Translations under genes and position numbers: made by a program
Notes under the pieces: model-generated
The model's database searches: none
The model's input: the letters and a program-made list of their open reading frames with translations, nothing else
Told to the model about the DNA's origin: nothing
Shown: one piece after another, positions 57,717 to 64,000 of the stretch
How the letters are laid out: every line of letters starts with the position of its first letter
How positions within the stretch are numbered: the first letter of the stretch is position 1
Assembly: GCF_000006985.1 (NCBI RefSeq)
Contig: NC_002932.3
Span: 1,709,292-1,773,291 of the forward strand
From: Chlorobaculum tepidum TLS
GTDB taxonomy: Bacteria; Bacteroidota; Chlorobiia; Chlorobiales; Chlorobiaceae
Length of the DNA stretch: 64,000 bases
Reading direction: 5' to 3'

Positions 57717-57912
57717 GAGCGAAAAAATCCAATTAAGAAAAGAGATACAGCAGCCAAACGCGACGCACTGTTATCAAATTAGGCTTCCTGCCTTTACCGC
57801 CCAAACCGGAGCGCATGTCAAATGTTTCCGATTTTTGTGATAACCATCGGCAGTTGATACTTTGACTGTCAGAGTCCGTCCGATTTCTCTCAATCTCAGA
57901 AACAATCCGATT

Positions 57913-59928
57913 ATGACACGCACCCGTTCCATCGATGAAGAGGCCGTCGCCACCATCAGGCTTCTGGCGGTCGATATGGTAGAAAAGGCCAAATCGGGCC
58001 ACCCTGGACTGCCGCTTGGTGCGGCTCCGATGGCGTACACGCTCTTTACCAAAATCATGCGGTTTAACCCCGCCAATCCGGAGTGGCCGAATCGCGACCG
58101 CTTCGTGCTCTCGGCGGGCCACGGCTCCGCGCTGCTCTACTCCATGTTGCACCTCTGCGGCTACGGCCTCGGCATGGATGAGCTGAAGCAGTTCCGGCAG
58201 CTCGGCAGCCGCACGCCTGGCCACCCCGAATACGGTCACACGCCGGGCGTCGAAACGACCACTGGCCCGCTCGGCCAGGGCATTGCCACTGCCGTCGGAA
58301 TGGCTGCCGCCGAACGCTTCCTCGCCACGAAACTCAACACGGCAGAGCGGGCACTCATCGACCACTTCACCTACGTCATCTGCGGCGACGGTGACCTCAT
58401 GGAGGGCATCAGTTCGGAAGCCTCGTCGCTTGCCGGACACCTCAGGCTCGGGCGCCTCATCTGCCTCTACGACAGCAACCACATCAGCATCGAAGGCTCG
58501 ACCGGTCTGGCCTTCACGGAGGATGTTGCCCGCCGCTACGAGGCGTACGGCTGGCACGTCCTGTCGCACATCGACGGCAACGACCTTGCGGCCATCGAGC
58601 AAGCAGTGCGCAATGCACAGGAGATCGACGACCGCCCGTCGCTCATCATCGTCAACACCACCATCGGCTACGGTAGCCCGCACAAGCAGGGCACCGCGTC
58701 AGCACACGGCGAGCCGCTTGGCCCGGAAGAAACGAAGCTGGTCAAGCAGGCTTTCGGGTTTGATGAAAATGAATCGTTCGTCGTGTCGGATCGTGTGTAC
58801 GACCATTTTCACGCGATAGCCGAACGCGGCGCGGCGCTCGAAGCCGAATGGCAAACGCAGTGGCAGTCGTTCAGGCAGGAAGAACCCGGCCTCGCCTCGG
58901 CGCTGACCGACCTGCTCGCGGGCCGCTTCCCTGAATCGTGGCTGCCCGAAATGCCGAAATTCACGACTGGCGAAAAGCTCGCCACGCGGCAGGCATCGAA
59001 AAGCGTGCTTGCCAAAATCGCAGAAAAGGCGCCGCTGCTGGCGGGCGGCTCGGCTGACCTCGCCCCGTCGAACGGCACGCTCATCGGAGCCGCTTTCGAG
59101 GCTGGAAGCTACGGCGGCTCGACCTTCCACTTCGGCGTTCGGGAACACGCAATGGGCGCACTTGTCAACGGCATGGCACTCTCAAAAATGATGATCCCCT
59201 ATGGCGCGACCTTCCTCGTCTTTGCCGATTACATGAAACCCGCGCTGCGCATCGCCGCAATGATGCAATCCCCCTCGATCTTCATCTTCACGCACGACAG
59301 CATCGGCCTTGGCGAGGACGGCCCAACCCACCAGCCCATCGAGCAGCTCGCCATGCTCCGCGCCATGCCGGGCTTCGACGTCTATCGCCCGGCGGACGCG
59401 AATGAAACGGCAGCGGCGTGGCTGCTCGCGCTGAAACGCCGCAAACCGGCAGCGCTCGTGCTCACACGCCAGGGTTTGCCAGTGCTCGACGACGCCGATG
59501 GACGCCTCCGCAACGGCGTGACAAAAGGCGGCTATGTGCTCGCGGAATGGGCAGATACGGACGACGACGACGACCGCCGGATCATTATCGTGGCGACGGG
59601 ATCGGAGGTGCATCCCGCGCTCGAAGCAAAAACGCTGATCGAACAGGAGGGATTCGCGGCACGGGTGGTCTCGATGCCGTCGCGGGAGCTGTTCGCCGAG
59701 CAACCGGCGGAGTATCGCGCCGCCGTGCTGCCTCCGACGGTGCGGGCACGAGCCGTGGTCGAAGCCGCCGCGACCTTCGGCTGGCACGACATTGCGGGCG
59801 ACGGCGGAATCGTGATCGGCATCGACCGCTTCGGCATGTCAGCCCCCAGCTCGCAGGTGATGGAGCACTTCGGCTTCACGGCGGAAAACATCGCCGCCCG
59901 CGCCCTCGAACTCCTGAACCGGAAATGA
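57913..59928 (+). CDS. tkt: Transketolase
   Basis: 671 residues, a thiamine-diphosphate enzyme moving two-carbon units between sugar phosphates. N-terminal [29 protein letters not shown], the TPP/Mg2+ motif [20 protein letters not shown], and the middle domain [23 protein letters not shown] 57913 is preferred over 57862 because the family N-terminus starts there. The stop overlaps pgl (ATGA), so tkt and pgl are coupled. Confidence 0.97.
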   Translation: MTRTRSIDEEAVATIRLLAVDMVEKAKSGHPGLPLGAAPMAYTLFTKIMRFNPANPEWPNRDRFVLSAGHGSALLYSMLHLCGYGLGMDELKQFRQLGSRTPGHPEYGHTPGVETTTGPLGQGIATAVGMAAAERFLATKLNTAERALIDHFTYVICGDGDLMEGISSEASSLAGHLRLGRLICLYDSNHISIEGSTGLAFTEDVARRYEAYGWHVLSHIDGNDLAAIEQAVRNAQEIDDRPSLIIVNTTIGYGSPHKQGTASAHGEPLGPEETKLVKQAFGFDENESFVVSDRVYDHFHAIAERGAALEAEWQTQWQSFRQEEPGLASALTDLLAGRFPESWLPEMPKFTTGEKLATRQASKSVLAKIAEKAPLLAGGSADLAPSNGTLIGAAFEAGSYGGSTFHFGVREHAMGALVNGMALSKMMIPYGATFLVFADYMKPALRIAAMMQSPSIFIFTHDSIGLGEDGPTHQPIEQLAMLRAMPGFDVYRPADANETAAAWLLALKRRKPAALVLTRQGLPVLDDADGRLRNGVTKGGYVLAEWADTDDDDDRRIIIVATGSEVHPALEAKTLIEQEGFAARVVSMPSRELFAEQPAEYRAAVLPPTVRARAVVEAAATFGWHDIAGDGGIVIGIDRFGMSAPSSQVMEHFGFTAENIAARALELLNRK

Positions 59929-60728
59929 CCGCCATGACGCACTGGATCAGCGAACCGCTCGACGCGCTTCTCGAAAAAGCGGTCGCCTTCATCACCGACA
60001 CGGCCTACCGCGCGGTCGCCGAGCGTGGCCGCTTCACCTTGGTGCTGTCGGGCGGCAACACCCCGCGAGCGCTACACCAGAAACTTGCGAGAGGCATCCG
60101 CGAAGAGCGCTACCTCGAACTCGGCTACAAACTGCCTGAAGAGGCGCGCCGCTGCACCCGCAATCCGGATGTGATCGTGCCGCCCTGGACGCACACGCTG
60201 CTCTTCCAGGGCGACGAGCGCTACCTGCCGCCGAGCCACCCCGACAGCAACTACGGCATGGCCCGCCAGACGCTCATCCGCAACGTCTGCCTCAAACCGT
60301 CGAACATCCACCGGATGCCGACCGAATCGGGCGACCCGGAAGCAGACGCCCAGCGCTACGAAATGCTGTTGAAAGGATTGTTCCACAAACGCAACAGTAA
60401 CAACGCCCCACCATCGTTCGACCTCATCCTCCTCGGCCTCGGCGACGACGGCCACACCGCCTCGCTGATGCCTGATGATAAAGGAGCGCTCGAAGAAAAA
60501 GAGCGCTGGGTCATCGCCGTCAACGCCCCCAACGGCAAACCACCGGGGATAAGACTGACGCTGACGCTACCGGTCATCAACGAAGCAAGAGCGGTGCTCT
60601 TCCTCGTCCCGCCATCGCGCCACGAGCTTGCCCGCTCAATCAGCAACGGAGAAAGGCCGGAGCTGCCTGCGGGAATGGTGAAGCCGAGAAGTGGAGATGT
60701 GTGGTGGTTTGTGGAAGGGGTTGTTTGA
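59925..60728 (+). CDS. pgl: 6-phosphogluconolactonase
   Basis: 267 residues of the Pgl/glucosamine-6-phosphate isomerase fold: [47 protein letters not shown] and the signature [15 protein letters not shown]. It opens 6-phosphogluconolactone to 6-phosphogluconate, the step between Zwf and Gnd encoded just downstream on the other strand. Start 59925 (overlapping tkt) or the second ATG at 59934. Confidence 0.95.
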   Translation: MTAMTHWISEPLDALLEKAVAFITDTAYRAVAERGRFTLVLSGGNTPRALHQKLARGIREERYLELGYKLPEEARRCTRNPDVIVPPWTHTLLFQGDERYLPPSHPDSNYGMARQTLIRNVCLKPSNIHRMPTESGDPEADAQRYEMLLKGLFHKRNSNNAPPSFDLILLGLGDDGHTASLMPDDKGALEEKERWVIAVNAPNGKPPGIRLTLTLPVINEARAVLFLVPPSRHELARSISNGERPELPAGMVKPRSGDVWWFVEGVV

Positions 60729-60819
60729 TTGATGACGAATGCATTGAATCAGAAAAAAACCCTTTACTGATGAGCAGGAAATCGGCTATTACTGACTCAA
60801 ATGAAACATTTTAGCCCTT

Positions 60820-61311
60820 ATGAAAGCCACTCCATCGGATAAGCAAAATAACGATCCAAAGGAAAGACTGGAAAGAAAGATCTTTCAGCAGATTGCACTA
60901 TTCGGAAGCGCATTTTTATTAAAAAAATGGTTCTTCGCAGAATTTCGTGGGTGGCATTAAGGATGCTCACATGACCATCCCTGATGAACAAGTTTAACAG
61001 TTCGGTCAAAGGCATTTATAAGTCATCATATGATAAAGCGTTAAGGTGATTTATCCTTTGACCGGACACTCTTTGCAGAGTGCATTCGTTTTGGCCGTGC
61101 CTCAGTCGATTGACCCATATTCACCATTTACCCACGATATTCTGCGAAGAACCCATTTTCAGATGAGGAGTTGGAGGGTGCCTTAAGGAAAAGCGCCATT
61201 AATCTATGGAAATCTGGCCTTGACAGCTACTATAAACGAGTTACAGTAGCAACACGTAGAGGTTACCGAGGATTGGGATACCAAGTTGATCAAAAAGATT
61301 CTTCTTTGTAA
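60820..61311 (+). pseudogene. Small gene split by a miniature transposon
   Basis: The 5' part from ATG 60820 reads MKATPSDKQNNDPKERLERK and IFQQIALFGSAFLLKK, then enters the element and stops at 60960. The 3' part after the element (from 61154) reads FSDEELEGALRKSAINLWKS, GLDSYYKRVTVATRRGYRGL, GYQVDQKDSSL and ends at 61311. Removing exactly 60929-61153 (225 bases) rejoins the two in one frame of 88 codons. Family not recognised; no database name offered. The spacer on both sides (60729-60819 and 61312-61405) holds nothing else clear. Confidence 0.7.
60929..61153. mobile_element. Miniature inverted-repeat element, copy 2 (ISL3-like ends)
   Basis: 225 bases with terminal inverted repeats. Left GGTTCTTCGCAGAATTTCGT; right, read inwards, GGTTCTTCGCAGAATATCGT, continuing GGGT. 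It matches the copy at 20997-21220 over most of its length, including the CACTCTTTGCAGAGTG hairpin, but with substitutions and small indels, so the copies are not recent twins. No transposase inside. It sits within the split gene at 60820-61311. Confidence 0.85.
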
Positions 61312-61405
61312 TGTTTTACTCTGAGCCTCTTGTCATCTATCCCCGACACAGAAAGTGCGGACACGCAGACCAGCCTCTACAGAATTTTCACCCCCTCCAC
61401 CAATC

Positions 61406-62845
61406 TCACCCGTAAATCCTCGACGATTCCGGCCCCCAGCTATGAACTGGATATTGCTCCGGAACCTGGCCGTCGATTGAATTTTTCAGGCTGTCGATAA
61501 TTTCCCACGAGTACTCCACGCTGTCTTTGCGGATGAAGTTCATCTGGTTGCCCTCGATGGCATCGAGCAGGAGGCGGTGGTACGGCGTAAGACCTTCGCC
61601 CTGAAAAGTATCGCGGTAGTCGAACTTCATGAACACCGGATCGGTAATCATCTGCTCGCCGGGGCGCTTGGCGCCAAAGCGGATGGCAACCGTTTCGTCG
61701 GGCTGGATGCCGAGTACCACCTGGTTCGGCGTACAGCACGCCGCCCCGCCGGATGGGCCGTAATAATTCTGCGGCGGGCAGCGGAAGGTGATGACGATTT
61801 CGGTCACGCGCTTGGCGAGATTCTTGCCCGCTTTCATGTAGAACGGCACACCCGACCAACGCCAGTTATCCACGTGAAACTTCACGGCAGCGAAGGTCTC
61901 GACTTTCGAGTCCGGCGCGACATTTTTCTCGTTGCGGTACCCCTCGTATTGGCCGATCACCACCGACTCCCGAACCGAATCAGGAGTGAAGTGCCGCACC
62001 GAACGCAGAACTTTCGCTTTCTCGTCGCGGATCGAATCGGCGCTGAGATCGACCGGCGGCTCCATCGCGATGGCCGTGAGCAACTGCAAGCCGTGGTTCT
62101 GGATGATGTCACGCAAAAGTCCCGACTCCTCGTAGTACGCGCCGCGATCCCGGATGCCGAAATCCTCGGCGATGGTGATCTGCACCTGCGCGATATACTG
62201 CCGGTTCCAGAGCGGCTCGAAAATACCGTTCGAGAAGCGGAACACCATGATGTTCTGCACCGGCTCCTTGCCGAGGTAGTGGTCGATGCGATAGACCTGG
62301 TTCTCCTCGAACACCTCGTTGATAACGCGGTTCAGCTCGCGGGCGCTTTCGAGATCGTGGCCGTAGGGCTTTTCGGCGATGAGCTTGCGCCACCCGGTGC
62401 ACGACTGTTCACGTCCACCCAGCCCGGCCTTGCCGAGATTGCGCACCACGGCAGGCGCAAGGCTCGGCGGTATCGACAGATAGAACATCAGGTTGCGGCA
62501 AGTGCTCCCTCCCACTTTTTCCTCGCGCATGATCTCGTCGCGCAGCACTTCGTAGCTCGCCGGATCGTCCAGATCGACGCGGGCATAAAAGAGGCGGAGG
62601 CAGAAGGCGTCGAGCCGCGCGGCGTCACCGGCGGCTTCGGGCGAGTGCTCCAGCAGGCGACTGCGGACGAACGCGCGGAACTCCTCGTGGCTTTGCTCCT
62701 GCCGCCCGACGCCAATCAGCCGGAAGCTCTCAGGCATGTGCCCCCACCGCGCGAGCTGGAAAATCGACGGAAAAAGCTTGCGCGAAGCCAGGTCGCTGCT
62801 CGCGCCGAAGATGACGATGGTGAAGTTGTCGAGAGTGCCGCTCAT
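61406..62845 (-). CDS. zwf: Glucose-6-phosphate 1-dehydrogenase
   Basis: 479 residues. It oxidises glucose-6-phosphate with NADP+. Nucleotide loop [18 protein letters not shown] (G-A-S-x-D-L-A), [14 protein letters not shown], the catalytic [19 protein letters not shown] (Asp-His pair), and C-terminal [20 protein letters not shown]. Coupled to gnd by a 4-base overlap, downstream of it. With pgl and gnd it completes the oxidative pentose phosphate branch. Confidence 0.96.
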   Translation of the reverse strand: MSGTLDNFTIVIFGASSDLASRKLFPSIFQLARWGHMPESFRLIGVGRQEQSHEEFRAFVRSRLLEHSPEAAGDAARLDAFCLRLFYARVDLDDPASYEVLRDEIMREEKVGGSTCRNLMFYLSIPPSLAPAVVRNLGKAGLGGREQSCTGWRKLIAEKPYGHDLESARELNRVINEVFEENQVYRIDHYLGKEPVQNIMVFRFSNGIFEPLWNRQYIAQVQITIAEDFGIRDRGAYYEESGLLRDIIQNHGLQLLTAIAMEPPVDLSADSIRDEKAKVLRSVRHFTPDSVRESVVIGQYEGYRNEKNVAPDSKVETFAAVKFHVDNWRWSGVPFYMKAGKNLAKRVTEIVITFRCPPQNYYGPSGGAACCTPNQVVLGIQPDETVAIRFGAKRPGEQMITDPVFMKFDYRDTFQGEGLTPYHRLLLDAIEGNQMNFIRKDSVEYSWEIIDSLKNSIDGQVPEQYPVHSWGPESSRIYG

Positions 62846-63759
62846 GCTTTGCCCTCCCCTTCGCCAGGTTTCTCGTAGGCGTGCCCGCCGAACTCGTGGC
62901 GAAGCGCAGCAACCACCTTGTCAGAAAAGTGTTCTTCGTTCTGCGACTGGAAGCGCCGGAACAGCGAACCAGAGATGATCGGTACCGCCACGCCGAGTTC
63001 GATGGCCGCCTCGACCGTCCAGCGCCCCTCGCCAGAATCGGCCACCTTGCCGCCAAGCCAGCCGAGATCGTTACCCTGAGCGAACGCCTTGCCCGCCAGA
63101 TCCATGAGCCAGCCACGGATGACCGAACCGTTCGACCAGACCCGCGCCACATTCTGGTTATCGAGGTCGTAGCCGCTGGCCCGGAGCAGCTCGAACCCTT
63201 CGCCGATCGCCTGCATCATGCCGTATTCGATGCCGTTGTGCACCATCTTCACGAAGTGCCCGGAGCCAGACGCGCCCATATAGCCGTAGCCGTTCTCGAC
63301 GCAGAGGTCGCGCAGCACCGGCTCGACGTGCTCATAGGCCTCGCGGTCGCCCCCGGCCATCATGCACGCCCCGTGCCGGGCGCCGTCCAGCCCGCCGCTG
63401 GTACCGATGTCGAGCATCCGGATGCCCTGCTTGCGAAGCTTTTCCGCTCGGGCGACCGAGTCGGTGTAGCGCGAGTTGCCGCCGTCGATAACGATGTCAC
63501 CCGCTCTGAGAAACGGCGTGAGACCGTCGATCACCGCATCGACCGGACGACCGGCAGGCACCATCATCCACACGACGCGCGGCGCGGCAAGTTCACCGAC
63601 CAGATGCTGCAACGAACTGGCCGCCGTCGCCCCTTTGGCCGCAATCGCTTTGACCGCTTCCGCCGAGAGATCGAATGCAACTACTTCGTGACCAAGTTCA
63701 AGCAGATGCTCGACCATATTGGAGCCCATCTTGCCGAGGCCTACAAAGCCTATCTTCAT
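62842..63759 (-). CDS. gnd: 6-phosphogluconate dehydrogenase (decarboxylating, short GndA type)
   Basis: 305 residues, the short form (about 300, against 470 for the enteric type). NAD(P) loop [30 protein letters not shown], the catalytic [18 protein letters not shown] (Lys, His-Asn), and a short C-terminal helical domain. It converts 6-phosphogluconate to ribulose-5-phosphate plus CO2. First gene of the gnd-zwf unit. Confidence 0.96.
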   Translation of the reverse strand: MKIGFVGLGKMGSNMVEHLLELGHEVVAFDLSAEAVKAIAAKGATAASSLQHLVGELAAPRVVWMMVPAGRPVDAVIDGLTPFLRAGDIVIDGGNSRYTDSVARAEKLRKQGIRMLDIGTSGGLDGARHGACMMAGGDREAYEHVEPVLRDLCVENGYGYMGASGSGHFVKMVHNGIEYGMMQAIGEGFELLRASGYDLDNQNVARVWSNGSVIRGWLMDLAGKAFAQGNDLGWLGGKVADSGEGRWTVEAAIELGVAVPIISGSLFRRFQSQNEEHFSDKVVAALRHEFGGHAYEKPGEGEGKA

Positions 63760-64000
63760 ATGAAATCTCCGTTTTTAGGAGTTGTTACCCCCTTCGTTGA
63801 TTATTGGTTCCGCCCTCCTGTTAACAACCCGAAAACCAGCGCGACAGAAACATCGAATCAAACGTTGCATCTGGTGTGTCATGTCATTTTGAACGAAGTG
63901 AAGAATCCGGTACCCGGAAAATAACAATAACCGAATGACCACAATATCTTGCACACTCCCTCCGGATTTTTCGTCCGACTTTGTCGGGCAAAGAAGCAAA
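63760..64000. other. Right-edge spacer upstream of gnd
   Basis: About 240 bases without a supported gene. It contains GTCATTTTGAACGAAGTGAA followed by GAATC near 63883, which resembles short interspersed repeats often seen in Chlorobi and Bacteroidetes spacers. A promoter for gnd-zwf would be expected here but none is clear. Confidence 0.4.

Noticed and set aside
61577-62878. 433-codon plus-strand frame opposite zwf
   Set aside because: Shadow of the conserved zwf gene; it has no domain of its own and runs into gnd.

Overview
The window is gene-dense, GC-rich bacterial chromosome that most resembles a green sulfur bacterium (Chlorobi), probably of Chlorobaculum type. The main pointer is bchY, a chlorophyllide reductase subunit with its three cysteines, in a genome that also carries a complete-looking menaquinone block (menF, menD, menH, menB, menC, menE), cydAB with cydDC, a reduced set of regulators, and short AT-rich TAnnTTG/TATATT boxes in front of several genes. 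The lineage is inferred from gene content and protein style, not from a database match.

Layout. 1-11.7 kb: the 3' part of a sodium/solute symporter, uvrC, a large TPR protein, aroE, lspA-tatD, a YfgM-like membrane TPR protein, a cyclophilin, yggS, and a nucleoside phosphorylase next to mtnA. 12.0-18.4 kb: a short ccoN-like remnant, then cytochrome bd oxidase (cydAB) and its assembly transporter (cydDC). 18.4-25.1 kb: lipocalin, CDF metal exporter and purU; a spacer with a 224-bp miniature transposon; bchY overlapping a HU/SPOR membrane protein; xseA. 25.1-29.5 kb: a minus-strand run gltA-gatC-yggU-dtd-kdsB-tauE, then tRNA-Asp followed by a C13 tract.

29.5-40.0 kb: a metal-binding domain protein, a TPR lipoprotein and the menaquinone genes. 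These are split into menF-menD and menH-menB-menC-menE by a 2-kb minus-strand block (DinB-like, GNAT, a doubly frameshifted tfoX, and a probably frameshifted unknown gene). 40.0-51.4 kb: parA-parB-dapB and a small membrane protein on the minus strand, then mpg, mgtE, mnmA, a hairpin-rich spacer, a carboxylesterase and cobalamin-dependent metH. 51.4-57.7 kb: a gutted IS256-type transposase beside a 5'-truncated gene, an SRPBCC protein, two L,D-transpeptidases, an unknown two-TM protein, a SIMPL protein and a DUF2278 protein. 57.9-63.8 kb: tkt-pgl facing gnd-zwf, which together give the oxidative pentose phosphate branch. Between the two pairs lies a small gene split by a second copy of the miniature transposon.

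The region is mostly housekeeping (envelope, quinone, C1/sulfur salvage and central carbon). The unusual signals are: the paired ISL3-like miniature element whose removal restores an 88-codon frame; a phosphorylase next to mtnA with an Asp where purine nucleoside phosphorylases carry Asn; the cbb3 oxidase relic at the bd oxidase locus; and the decaying insert inside the men cluster. I saw no CRISPR array, prophage or obvious new defence system.
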